The notes under the pieces were generated by a model. The model did no database searches, was not told where the DNA came from, and saw only the letters and a list, made by a program, of their open reading frames with translations. A stretch of 64,000 nt of DNA, from NCBI RefSeq assembly GCF_019799925.1, contig NZ_JABGCG010000005.1, positions 168,318-232,317 on the forward strand. The letters run 5' to 3'. Position numbers and translations under genes: made by a program. Position 1 is the stretch's first letter. Each line of letters begins with the position of its first letter. This DNA is from Blastococcus sp. CPCC 205250 (GTDB taxonomy: Bacteria > Actinomycetota > Actinomycetes > Mycobacteriales > Geodermatophilaceae). This document shows positions 30,104 through 38,869 of this stretch, in pieces.

Positions 30104-32806
30104 GTGGCCCAGCCGGACGTCACTGATCGCACCGACCCGTCCGAGATGCAGCCGTCACTGACGGAACTCGTCGTCCCCGGCCCCCACCGCAACGTCGGTG
30201 AGCGGCTGGCCGAGGTCGTGCGCGCGCTGCCCGACTCGGTGGCGCTCCTCGACGCCGGCGGGGAGCTGACGTACGCGGAACTGGGCGCCCGGGTGCAGGC
30301 CCTGGGCGGTGAGCTCGCCGCCGAGGACACCGCAGGTGAGCGCCGTCCGGTCGGCATCCTGGCCGAGCAGGGCGTCGACAGCGTCGCCGCCATGATGGCC
30401 GCCATGGTCGCCGGCTTCCCGGCCGTCGTGCTCGACGCGGCGCTTCCGGCGGCACGCCTGGCGGTCATCGCCGGGCGCGCCGGGGTGGGGACCGTCCTGG
30501 CCGACGACGCCCGCCGCGAGGTGGCCGAGGGCCTGCCCGGCCCGGTCACCGTCCGCGGGTTGCTCCCGCGCGGCGGCGCCGTCGCCACGCCGCAGCCGGC
30601 CGACCTCGACACCCCCGCATCGCTGATCTTCACGTCGGGCACCACCGGGATGCCCAAGGGCGTCACCTGGCTGCACCGCACCGTCCTCGCGACGGCCTAC
30701 ACCAGCCTCGGCGTCCTGCGCCTGACGCCGGCCGACCGGGTGGCCCTGGTCCTCCCCCAGGCCTTCGCCGCCGGCCAGCTGATGATCTTCAACACGCTCC
30801 TCAACGGCGGCACGCTGTTCGTGCGCGACGCCCGGGTGCACGGGCTGGCCGACCTGGTCCGCTGGCTGGACGAGGCGCGGGTCAGCGTCGTGCTCATGAC
30901 ACCCTCGCTGCTCCGGTCGGTGACCGACGGCCTGGCCGACGGGCACGTCCTCACGTCGATGCGGGCCCTGCTGACCGCCGGCGAGAAGGTCTGGGGTCGC
31001 GACGTCGCGGGGATCCGGCCGCACCTGCCCGCGACGGCGAGCTTCTTCAACCTGTACGGCAGCTCGGAGACCGACTCGATCTCCTCCTTCGAGGTCGGTC
31101 CCGACGACGCGCCGCCCGAGGGCATCGTCCCCGGCGGCCACGCCTACGCCCTGCGCGACCTGGACGTGCTGACGCCCGACGGCGAGCCGGTCCCCCAGGG
31201 CGAGGTCGGCGTCCTGCACATCACCTCCGCGTACATGTCCGCCGGCTACTGGGGCGACCCCGAGCAGACCGCGGGCGTCTTCACCCCGCTGCTCGACGGC
31301 CGGACCCGGTTCCGCACCGCCGACCGCGCACGCATCGACGAGAACGGCGTCCTGCACCTGCTCGGCCGGGTCGACGACGCCGTGAAGATCCGCGGGTACC
31401 TCGTGGCCCCCGAGGAGGTCGAGACGGTCCTGCGGACCTACCCGGAGATCGCCGACTGCGTGGTCCGCGCCATCCCCGGCACCGGTGACCAGCTGCGGCT
31501 GGTCGCCTGGATCGTCGCGGCGCCGGACCAGCGGCCGCCCTCGGCCGCCGGTGTCCGCTCGACGCTGAGCCGGGTGCTGCCCGCGTACATGGTGCCCAGC
31601 GACGTGGTGCTGCTCGAGGAGCTGCCGGTCAACGAGCGCGGCAAGGTCGCCGTCCGCGACCTGCCGCACCCCCCGGAGCGGCCGGAGCCGGTGCCGCCGC
31701 GCACCGACACGGAGACCGAGCTCGAGGCGGTGTGGGCGCGGATCCTCAAGCTGGAGCACGTGGGCCGCGACGAGTCGTTCACCGCGCTCGGCGGTGACTC
31801 GCTGGCCGTCGAGGAGATGCTCACCGTGCTCGGCGAGAGCACCGGCGTCCACCTGAGCACCGCTGACCTGGCCGAGCACCCGACGCTCGCCGAGTTCGCC
31901 GCGATGGTCGACGGCGCCCGCCGCGGTGCCGCCTCCGGCAACAGCGCCACCGGCCGCTCGGACACCCTGGTGCGGCTGCGCCGCGGCGGCGACCGTCCGC
32001 CGGTGTTCTGCTTCGCGGGTGCGGGTGGGCACGCGGCCTTCTTCGAGCCGCTGGCCGGCGCGCTCGGGCCCGAGCAGCCGGTGTACGCGTTCCAGGTCAA
32101 CGGCTTCGAGAACCCCGGCCTGCCCGACTGGACCATCGGCTCGGCCGCGCGCCGGTACCTGCGGTCGATCGAGGAGGTCGCCCCGCGCGGGCCGGTCGTC
32201 CTGGTGGGGCACTCCCTCGGCGGGCTGTTCGCCCTGCGCGTGGCCCAGATGCTCGGCGAACGCGGCCGGCAGGTGCCCCTGGTCGTCCTGCTCGACACGT
32301 TCGCGCCCCCGCTGGCGCGCACCGGCGGCGACGCGCTGCTCGACCGGGTGCGCCGCACGCGGGCCGGCGTCGTCGGCCTGACGCTGTACGACTTCCTGCT
32401 GCCCACCTCGATCCGCCGCCGGGGGCGGACGGCCCCGGCCGACCTGGACCCGGCGCGGCGGCCCGACCGGGCCTACCTGCGGACCCGCCTGCGGATCGTC
32501 ACCGCCGGGATCCGCACGCCGTCCGACCCGGCGGAGCGCAAGGACATCTTCAACATGCACGGCATCGGGATCGCCCAGTTCCACCGCCCGAAGCCGTGGC
32601 ACGGGCGCACGCTGGTCTACCAGTCGGAGGAGAACCACGACGACCCGCGCTGGTGGGCCGCCCTGCTGCCCGGGGAGCACGAGGTGCGCCGGATGGCGAC
32701 GATCCACACCGCGGTCCTGCGGCAGCCCTACGTCGGCGACCTGGCCCGTGAGGTGATGGCCGCCGTCGACGGGCTGGTCGCACCGGCCGGCGGAACCGCC
32801 TCCTGA
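30104..32806 (+). CDS. NRPS-like A-T-TE protein (adenylation, carrier, thioesterase)
   Basis: 900 residues from GTG 30104 (RBS CAGGAG; TTG 30098 is too close to it). Adenylation domain about 1-510: LIFTSGTTGMPKGV (A3), NLYGSSETDSIS (A5), FRTADRARIDENG (A7), GRVDDAVKIRGYLV (A8) and NERGKVAVRDL with the A10 Lys. Carrier domain: FTALGGDSLAVEE with Ser566 as phosphopantetheine site. Thioesterase about 620-900: VVLVGHSLGGLFALR, Ser704. There is no condensation domain. The Asp that binds an alpha-amino group is Ala222 (QAFAAGQ), so the substrate may not be an amino acid. It may activate and transfer an acyl group, perhaps onto the polymer. Confidence 0.88.
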   Translation: MAQPDVTDRTDPSEMQPSLTELVVPGPHRNVGERLAEVVRALPDSVALLDAGGELTYAELGARVQALGGELAAEDTAGERRPVGILAEQGVDSVAAMMAAMVAGFPAVVLDAALPAARLAVIAGRAGVGTVLADDARREVAEGLPGPVTVRGLLPRGGAVATPQPADLDTPASLIFTSGTTGMPKGVTWLHRTVLATAYTSLGVLRLTPADRVALVLPQAFAAGQLMIFNTLLNGGTLFVRDARVHGLADLVRWLDEARVSVVLMTPSLLRSVTDGLADGHVLTSMRALLTAGEKVWGRDVAGIRPHLPATASFFNLYGSSETDSISSFEVGPDDAPPEGIVPGGHAYALRDLDVLTPDGEPVPQGEVGVLHITSAYMSAGYWGDPEQTAGVFTPLLDGRTRFRTADRARIDENGVLHLLGRVDDAVKIRGYLVAPEEVETVLRTYPEIADCVVRAIPGTGDQLRLVAWIVAAPDQRPPSAAGVRSTLSRVLPAYMVPSDVVLLEELPVNERGKVAVRDLPHPPERPEPVPPRTDTETELEAVWARILKLEHVGRDESFTALGGDSLAVEEMLTVLGESTGVHLSTADLAEHPTLAEFAAMVDGARRGAASGNSATGRSDTLVRLRRGGDRPPVFCFAGAGGHAAFFEPLAGALGPEQPVYAFQVNGFENPGLPDWTIGSAARRYLRSIEEVAPRGPVVLVGHSLGGLFALRVAQMLGERGRQVPLVVLLDTFAPPLARTGGDALLDRVRRTRAGVVGLTLYDFLLPTSIRRRGRTAPADLDPARRPDRAYLRTRLRIVTAGIRTPSDPAERKDIFNMHGIGIAQFHRPKPWHGRTLVYQSEENHDDPRWWAALLPGEHEVRRMATIHTAVLRQPYVGDLAREVMAAVDGLVAPAGGTAS

Positions 32807-32820
32807 CCGCGGTCGGCCGG

Positions 32821-32826
32821 TACGGT
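32821..32826 (+). promoter_or_regulatory. Candidate -10 box (TACGGT) for the GH71-like gene
   Basis: TACGGT lies 33 bases upstream of ATG 32860, with RBS CAGGAG at 32851-32856. The gene also follows the A-T-TE gene by only 53 bases, so it may be read through from it. No good -35. Confidence 0.3.
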
Positions 32827-32859
32827 GGCGCCCCCGCCGTCCGGCCGACCCCCAGGAGC

Positions 32860-34479
32860 ATGACGAGTCCCGGTACCGCCGCCCGGCCCGTGACCCGGCG
32901 GCGTCGCATCGTGGCCGTCACGGCGGTGGCGGTGGTGGTGACCGCGCTGGCCGCGGTGGGCGCGGTGCTGCTCACGCGGGACGACGCCGCGGCCGGCGGT
33001 CCGCGGCCGTTCGCGGCGCCGTCCCCGGTGCAGCTGGCCGACCCGTCGCGGCAGGTGCTGGCGCACTACTTCCCGCCCTACCCGATCTCCCTGGACAACG
33101 AGCCGGCCGAGTCGGACTACTACGCCACCCACTACCTGGACCCCCAGGGCGAGGGCGGCCGGCACGCGGCCTACGGCGGGTTCCTGCGGGAGCGGCCGCT
33201 CCCCCGCCCGGTGAGCTCCTCGCCCGACTGGCGGCTCGAGGACCTGCGCACCGAGGTCCGGTGGGCGGCGGAGGCGGGCATCACCGGGTTCGCCGTCGAC
33301 GTCCTGGCCCTCGAGGACGAGGCGTGGGAGGTCGTCGAGGGCCTGGCGGAGGCCGCCGCGGAGGTGCCCGGGTTCTCGATCGTGCTCATGCCGGACTCCA
33401 CCAGCAGCACGGTGGAGGACCCGGGAGCGCTGGCCGAGGCCGTCGCCGACCTCGCCGGGCGGGTCGACACCCTCGCACGGGTCGACGGCAACCGCCTCGT
33501 CGTCGCCCCCTTCGCCCCCGAGCTGCTCGGCGCCACCTGGTGGGAGGACTGGGTGGGGACCATGCAGGACGAGCACGGGATCGACGTCGCCCTCGTGCCG
33601 TGCTTCCTGACCTACGACGACACCAACGCCGACGCCTTCGGCCCGTTCAGCCACGGCTTCGGCAACTGGGGTGACCGCAGCCCCGACACCAACCGCGACC
33701 TGCAGTCCGCCATCGACGACGCGCACGCCCGCGGCAAGATCTGGATGCAGCCGGTGTCGCTGCAGGACCAGCGACCGGCCCAGGGCGTCTGGGACGAGGC
33801 CGAGAACACCGGCAACCTCCGGCGGACCTGGCAGGCGGCCATCGACGGCGGCGCGGACTGGGTGCAGATGGTCACCTGGAACGACTACTCCGAGAGCACC
33901 GAGTTCGCCCCGTCGACCCACATCGGCTGGTCGCCGCTGGACATCAGCGCCTACTACGCCGCCCGGTTCCGCAGCGGGGAGTGGCCGGCGATCGAGCAGG
34001 ACGCGCTCTACGTGTCGCACCGGGTGCAGTTCGCCCGGGCCCGCCCCAGCGGGCACGGGCAGCTGATGGAGCTCCGCTCGGTCAGCGGTCCGCCGCGGGA
34101 CGAGGTCGAGGTGCTGTCCTTCCTCACCGCGCCCGCCACGGTCCGGGTGCAGGTCGGAGGCACGGAGCACGAGTACCGGGCGCCGGCCGGCGTCTCGGCG
34201 CGCACGGTCCCGCTCGAGGTGGGCTCGGTGCAGGCCGAGGCCACCCGGGACGGCGACGTCGTGGCCACGGTCGCCTCCCCGTTCCCCGTGGTCGACGACC
34301 CGGTGGTCCAGGACCTCCTCTACCACTTCGCCAACAGCCTGCGCGACGACGGCGACCCACCCCTGTCCGCACCGGCCGGAGCTCCCGCCGGCCACTCCTC
34401 GGCCTCCGCGCCTCCCGGACGCAGCTCCCGACGCTCCTCGGCGATGTCAACCGGTCCCCGCGCGACCGCAGGGCCTTAG
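32860..34479 (+). CDS. Exported GH71-like glycoside hydrolase
   Basis: 539 residues from ATG 32860. The N-terminus (TRRRRIVAVTAVAVVVTALAAVGAVLL) is a signal or anchor helix. The barrel begins RQVLAHYFPPYPISLDNEP and ends with VQMVTWNDYSESTEFAPS, both seen in GH71 (alpha-1,3-glucanase) and the related GH99 clan; GITGFAVDVLALED and IDVALVPCFLTYDD are strand motifs with acidic residues. A beta-rich C-terminal domain and a disordered Ser/Pro/Arg tail follow. It probably cleaves an alpha-glucan or a related exopolymer outside the cell. Family placement is by eye. Confidence 0.75.
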   Translation: MTSPGTAARPVTRRRRIVAVTAVAVVVTALAAVGAVLLTRDDAAAGGPRPFAAPSPVQLADPSRQVLAHYFPPYPISLDNEPAESDYYATHYLDPQGEGGRHAAYGGFLRERPLPRPVSSSPDWRLEDLRTEVRWAAEAGITGFAVDVLALEDEAWEVVEGLAEAAAEVPGFSIVLMPDSTSSTVEDPGALAEAVADLAGRVDTLARVDGNRLVVAPFAPELLGATWWEDWVGTMQDEHGIDVALVPCFLTYDDTNADAFGPFSHGFGNWGDRSPDTNRDLQSAIDDAHARGKIWMQPVSLQDQRPAQGVWDEAENTGNLRRTWQAAIDGGADWVQMVTWNDYSESTEFAPSTHIGWSPLDISAYYAARFRSGEWPAIEQDALYVSHRVQFARARPSGHGQLMELRSVSGPPRDEVEVLSFLTAPATVRVQVGGTEHEYRAPAGVSARTVPLEVGSVQAEATRDGDVVATVASPFPVVDDPVVQDLLYHFANSLRDDGDPPLSAPAGAPAGHSSASAPPGRSSRRSSAMSTGPRATAGP

Positions 34480-34700
34480 GTCCCGGCGCCCACGCGCGCC
34501 CTCACCCTGCGTGGCCGTCGCCTCCGGCCTCCTCGGACCCCACCGGCGGGCTTCGTCACATTCGGTGAAGTCGCGGACGGGGAGAGGTTCCCCGGACGTG
34601 TTCCGGACGCTAGCGTCGCCGCGGCGATCGGCACCGCTCTGAGCAGCGGTGACAGGTGAGGCGTCGACGCGGCGAGGCCCCGGCAGGGGTGGCAGGGGGG
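34480..34700. promoter_or_regulatory. Intergenic region upstream of the sugar transferase operon
   Basis: 221 bases, no gene recognised. CACATTCGGTGAAG near 34557 and GGACGCTAGCGTCGCC near 34605 (with TAGCGT as a possible -10) suggest a promoter for 34701-39966. The sequence CTCTGAGCAGCGGTGACAGG near 34637 lies further downstream. No terminator is evident for the preceding gene. Confidence 0.35.
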
Positions 34701-36188
34701 ATGATGACGACGCTGGAGACGACGGCGGACACCGCCGTCCCCGCGCTGTCGACCACACCCGGTGACCGCCGCCCGACCTCGCCCGCTCACGCACAGCGAC
34801 ACGCATGGCGGCGGCGGTACGTCCGCCGCCTCGTGGTCGCCGACGCGCTCGTCGCCGCGGTGGCCGGGGCGGCGTCCTACCTGCTCCGCTTCGGCCCCGA
34901 GGGGGTTCCGGGCGCTCCGCTGCCGGTCGCCGTGCTGCTGCCGCTGGTGTGGGTCCTGGCGATGACGGTGGCCCGCGCCTACGAGCCGCGGTTCCTGTGG
35001 GTCGGCGCCGAGGAGTTCCGCCGCGTCGCCCACGCCTCGGTCCTGCTGCTGGCCACGCTCGGCACCGTCTCCTGGGCCCTCGAGCTCATGGTGGCGCGCG
35101 GCTTCGTGGTCGTGGCCCTGCCGCTGGCCGCGGCGCTCACGCTGGCGGAGCGCTACGCCGCCCGCCGGCTGCTGCACCGCTCCCGGGCGCGGGGCCTGCA
35201 CCAGCAGACGGTGCTCCTGGTCGGCCACCGCAGCGCGGTCGCCGACCTGAACCGGCAGATCGACGGCGCGGCCTACCACGGGTACCGCGTCGCCGGATGC
35301 TGTCTGCCCGGAGGCACCGTGACGGCGGACTTCGACGGCATGCCGGTGCTCGGCGACCTGACGGAGGTGGCCGAGGTCGTCACCCGCGAGGAGATCGACA
35401 CCGTCGCCGTGCTCCCCTGCCCGGAGCTCGACGGACCGTCGCTGCGGCGGCTGGGCTGGGAGCTGGAGACCACCGACGCCGAGCTGCTGCTCGCCGCGGC
35501 GGTGACCGAGATCGTCGGACCGCGGGTGTCGATCCGGCCGGTCTGCGGCCTGCCCCTGCTGCACATGGAGCGTCCCGAGCTCCGCGGCGTCCGCCGGCTG
35601 ACCAAGGAGGTCTTCGACCGCACCGCGGCGGTGGTCCTCCTGCTGCTGCTGGCGCCGGTGATGCTCACGCTCGCCGCCGCCGTGCGGACGACGAGCCGCG
35701 GCCCGGTGTTCTTCCGCCAGGAGCGCGTCGGCCGCGACGGCCGGACCTTCCCGATGCTGAAGTTCCGCAGCATGGTCGCCGGCGCCGACCGGATGCTGAC
35801 CGACGTCGCCGCGCTCGACGACGGCAACGGCGTCCTGTTCAAGAGCCGGCAGGACCCGCGGGTGACCCGCGTCGGCCGGGTGCTGCGGCGGTACTCGCTC
35901 GACGAGCTGCCCCAGCTGGTGAACGTCGTCCGCGGCGAGATGTCGATGGTCGGGCCGCGCCCGCCCCTGGCCGCCGAGGTCGAGCGCTACGGGCAGGACA
36001 TGCACCGCCGCTTCCTGGTGAAGCCGGGCCTGACCGGCCTGTGGCAGGTCAGCGGCCGCTCGGACCTGTCGTGGGACGACTCGGTGCGCCTGGACGTCCG
36101 CTACGTGGAGAACTGGTCCCTGGCCTTCGACTTCATGATCCTCTGGAAGACCCTCGGCGCCGTGCGCCGGGGATCGGGCGCGTACTGA
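34701..36188 (+). CDS. Polyprenyl glycosylphosphotransferase (sugar transferase)
   Basis: 495 residues; ATG 34701 or the adjacent ATG 34704, after GGCAGGGGGG. Four hydrophobic segments within the first 150 residues, a Rossmann-like middle (TVLLVGHRSAVADLNRQI), then the catalytic domain: FFRQERVGRDGRTFPMLKFR, RYSLDELPQLVNVVRGEMSM, VGPRPPLAAEVERYG, KPGLTGLWQVSGRSDLSW and VRYVENWSLAFDFMILWKT. It loads the first sugar on undecaprenyl phosphate. It is very similar to the protein at 50437-51954 along its whole length, including CPELDGPxLRRLGWELE. Confidence 0.94.
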   Translation: MMTTLETTADTAVPALSTTPGDRRPTSPAHAQRHAWRRRYVRRLVVADALVAAVAGAASYLLRFGPEGVPGAPLPVAVLLPLVWVLAMTVARAYEPRFLWVGAEEFRRVAHASVLLLATLGTVSWALELMVARGFVVVALPLAAALTLAERYAARRLLHRSRARGLHQQTVLLVGHRSAVADLNRQIDGAAYHGYRVAGCCLPGGTVTADFDGMPVLGDLTEVAEVVTREEIDTVAVLPCPELDGPSLRRLGWELETTDAELLLAAAVTEIVGPRVSIRPVCGLPLLHMERPELRGVRRLTKEVFDRTAAVVLLLLLAPVMLTLAAAVRTTSRGPVFFRQERVGRDGRTFPMLKFRSMVAGADRMLTDVAALDDGNGVLFKSRQDPRVTRVGRVLRRYSLDELPQLVNVVRGEMSMVGPRPPLAAEVERYGQDMHRRFLVKPGLTGLWQVSGRSDLSWDDSVRLDVRYVENWSLAFDFMILWKTLGAVRRGSGAY

Positions 36189-36392
36189 GGTCGGGCTCGT
36201 GTCCCCCGGTCCGGCGTCCCTCGATCGGGTCCGATCTGCCCGAAACGGTGTATCCGCAGGTCAGTCCGTCGTTAGCGTGACGACACCGAGCGACGGGACC
36301 TCCACGTTCCCTGCCCCGGCCGACCCCGGCCCGGGCAGCGCCCGGTGCCTCGGCCGGCACCCCGCCACCGGGGGCGTCAGGGGAGTGGGCAC
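36189..36392. promoter_or_regulatory. Intergenic region upstream of flippase-GT operon
   Basis: 204 bases between the sugar transferase and flippase genes on the same strand. CGAAACGGTGTATCCGC and GTCGTTAGCGTGACGACACC (36241-36290) form an AT-richer patch in which TAGCGT could be a -10. No gene recognised. The Shine-Dalgarno for the flippase is AGGGGAGTGGG. Confidence 0.35.
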
Positions 36393-37682
36393 GTGACGAG
36401 CCGGAACCGGATCCGCGTGCCGGTACCCGTGCGCCGCATGGGTGTCTTCGCCCTCATGCCCCTGCTGTCGATCGTCTCCAGCCTCGTCCTGCTGCCCACC
36501 GTCAGCGCCACGTTCGGCACCGGCGGCTGGACCAGTGTCGTGCTGGGGCAGGCGATCGGCGCCGCGGCCTCGGTGATCTGCTCGCTGCAGTGGCCGACGG
36601 AGGGTCCGGCCCTCGTCGCCCAGGCCCCGGCGGCGCTGCGCCCGGCGATCCTGCGGGCGAGCATCCGCAGCCGCGGCATGGTCGCCGTCGCCTGCCTGCC
36701 GCTGATCCTGCTGGTCGTCGAGCTGGCCCAGCCGGCCGAGGTGCTCGTCTGCTTCCTCAGCGCCCTGGGCGCCACGCTGATCGGCCTCTCCCCCAGCTGG
36801 TACTACGTCGGCATCGGCCGCCCGGGCCTGCTCATCACGACCGAGGGGCTGCCGCGGCTGGGGGCGAACCTGGCGGCGTTCGCCCTGCTCCTGGCCGGCG
36901 CCCCCCTGGTCAGCTACCCGATCGCCCTGGTGGCGGCCGCGACCACGACCGTGCTGCTCGCCTGGTGGCGGTCCGCCGGCGGCTGGAGCGCCCAGCCGGA
37001 GCGCTGGCGCAACCCCCAGGGCGTGCGGGCGCTGGGCTTCGCGACCACCGCGCGCACCCTGGACGCCGGCTACGGCTTCGTCGTCGGCCCGATCGTGGCC
37101 GTGCTCGCCCCCCTGGCCTATCCGGTGTTCGCGGCCTGCGACCGGCTGGCGAAGGTGATCTTCAGCGGCCTCACCGTGGTGCCGCAGGGCGCGGCCGGGT
37201 GGATCTCGGAGCCCTCGTCGCCGGCCGAGCGGGTCCGCCGGGCCAAGCGGGTGAGCCTGGCCGCCGTCCCCCTGGCGCTGACGGTGTTCGCCGTGCTGTC
37301 GGTGGCCACCCCGACCGCCGTCCACCTGCTCTTCGCCGGCACGGTCGAGGTCGGCTACGACAACGCCGTGCTCACCGGAGCGGTGGTGGGCCTGACCTTC
37401 CTCGGGCAGTCGCTCTTCTACACCGGGCTGGCGCCGACCGGGGCGGCCGCCAGCGGCTACCGCTACCTGGTCGCCGCGTTCGTCCTGGGGCTGCCCTCGC
37501 TGGTGGCCGGCACGCTGATCGCCGGTGCCGACGGCGCGCTGGCGGGGATGACCGTCTCGGGGGCGACGCTGGTCGTCCTCTCGATGTGGCGGCTGTTCCG
37601 CACGCCGCTGCCGCTGGAGGAGCCGGCGCCGCCGGTCGTGCAGGAGCGCCGCGTGGTGGCCGTCGCGGAGGACGCGGCATGA
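36393..37682 (+). CDS. Polysaccharide flippase-like membrane protein
   Basis: 429 residues from GTG 36393, about 12 membrane helices. FALMPLLSIVSSLVLLPTVS, PSWYYVGIGRPGLLITTEGL and LGQSLFYTGLAPTGAAASGY are typical of PST/MOP exporters of lipid-linked oligosaccharide, the group with SPxWYYxG. It is not close to the flippases at 2407 or 16353, so it was acquired or diverged separately. The stop overlaps the next gene by ATGA. It forms a three-gene unit with two GT4 enzymes. Confidence 0.85.
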   Translation: MTSRNRIRVPVPVRRMGVFALMPLLSIVSSLVLLPTVSATFGTGGWTSVVLGQAIGAAASVICSLQWPTEGPALVAQAPAALRPAILRASIRSRGMVAVACLPLILLVVELAQPAEVLVCFLSALGATLIGLSPSWYYVGIGRPGLLITTEGLPRLGANLAAFALLLAGAPLVSYPIALVAAATTTVLLAWWRSAGGWSAQPERWRNPQGVRALGFATTARTLDAGYGFVVGPIVAVLAPLAYPVFAACDRLAKVIFSGLTVVPQGAAGWISEPSSPAERVRRAKRVSLAAVPLALTVFAVLSVATPTAVHLLFAGTVEVGYDNAVLTGAVVGLTFLGQSLFYTGLAPTGAAASGYRYLVAAFVLGLPSLVAGTLIAGADGALAGMTVSGATLVVLSMWRLFRTPLPLEEPAPPVVQERRVVAVAEDAA

Positions 37683-38869
37683 CCACCGTGATGTTCGTGG
37701 GCCACACGGCCAAGGCCTCCGGCGGGGAGATCGCGCTGCTGCGCCTGGTCCCGGCGCTGGGCCCCTCGGTGCGCTCCCTCGTGGTGCTCGGCGAGGACGG
37801 CCCGCTGGTGCCGCTGCTGCGCGAGGCAGGCGCCGAGGTGCTCGTGCTCCCGCTGGGCGGGGACACCCGCGACGTCCGCAAGGACAGCCTGAGCGACCCG
37901 CTGGTGGCCCTGTCGCAGCTCGGCGCGGTCCTGCGGTACGCGTGGCGGCTGCGCCGGCTCCTGCGCGAGCGGCGGGTCGACGTGCTGCACGCCAACTCGC
38001 TCAAGGCCGGCGTCTACGGCTGCCTGGCCGCCCGGCTGGCCGGGGTGCCCAGCATCTGGCACGTGCGCGACCGGATCGCCGAGGACTACCTGCCCCGCCC
38101 GGCCGTGTGGGCGGTCCGGCTGGCGACGGTGCTGCTGCCCACGCGGGTGCTGACCAACAGCCGGGCCACCAAGAGCACGCTCTCGCCGCGACTGGCCCGG
38201 CTGCTGGGCCGGTCGGCAGTGCTGGCGCCGGAGCCGGTGCCCGACCCGATCGACACCACCGGGATCGTGCCGGCGGACCGGACCGCGGAGGACGACGGCG
38301 TCTTCCGGGTGGCCCTGGTGGGCCGCTTCTCGCCGTGGAAGGGGCAGCTGGTCGCCGTGCGGGCGTTCGCCGCCGCCGACCTCGGACCCGACGCACGGCT
38401 GGCGCTGATCGGCGCGGCCATGTTCGGCGAGGACGAGTACGAGCGTGAGGTCCGGGCGGAGATCCGCCGCCTGGGCCTGGAGGACCGGGTGGAACTGCCC
38501 GGCTTCGTGAGCGACGTCCTCGGGGCCCTGCGCTCCGTGGACGTGCTGGTGCACAGCTCGACCATCCCCGAGCCGTTCGGGCAGGTCGTCCTCGAGGGGC
38601 TCGCCGCCGGCGTGCCCGTCGTGGCGACCCGCGAGGGCGGGCCGGGGGAGATCATCACCGACCGGGTCGACGGGTTGCTCTACCCGGCCGGTGACGTCGC
38701 GGCTCTCGCCGCGGCTCTGTGCGACGTCAACGGGGACGACGGACTCCGGGCGCGACTGGTCAAGGCCGGTCGGGTCCGGGTGGAGGACTACGCACCGGGC
38801 GTGGTCGGCGCTGCTGTCACTGCCGTCTACGACCAGGTGTGCAGACGAACCCGAGAGGCATCGAGATGA
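37679..38869 (+). CDS. Glycosyltransferase family 4
   Basis: 396 residues from ATG 37679 (ATGA overlap with the flippase). GT-B: MFVGHTAKASGGEIALLRLV in the acceptor domain, RVDVLHANSLKAGVYGCLAA, ALVGRFSPWKGQLVAVRAFA starting the donor domain, and VHSSTIPEPFGQVVLEGLAA with E-x7-E. It transfers one sugar during repeat-unit assembly. It ends with an ATGA overlap to the next transferase, so the three proteins are co-translated. Confidence 0.92.
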   Translation: MTTVMFVGHTAKASGGEIALLRLVPALGPSVRSLVVLGEDGPLVPLLREAGAEVLVLPLGGDTRDVRKDSLSDPLVALSQLGAVLRYAWRLRRLLRERRVDVLHANSLKAGVYGCLAARLAGVPSIWHVRDRIAEDYLPRPAVWAVRLATVLLPTRVLTNSRATKSTLSPRLARLLGRSAVLAPEPVPDPIDTTGIVPADRTAEDDGVFRVALVGRFSPWKGQLVAVRAFAAADLGPDARLALIGAAMFGEDEYEREVRAEIRRLGLEDRVELPGFVSDVLGALRSVDVLVHSSTIPEPFGQVVLEGLAAGVPVVATREGGPGEIITDRVDGLLYPAGDVAALAAALCDVNGDDGLRARLVKAGRVRVEDYAPGVVGAAVTAVYDQVCRRTREASR

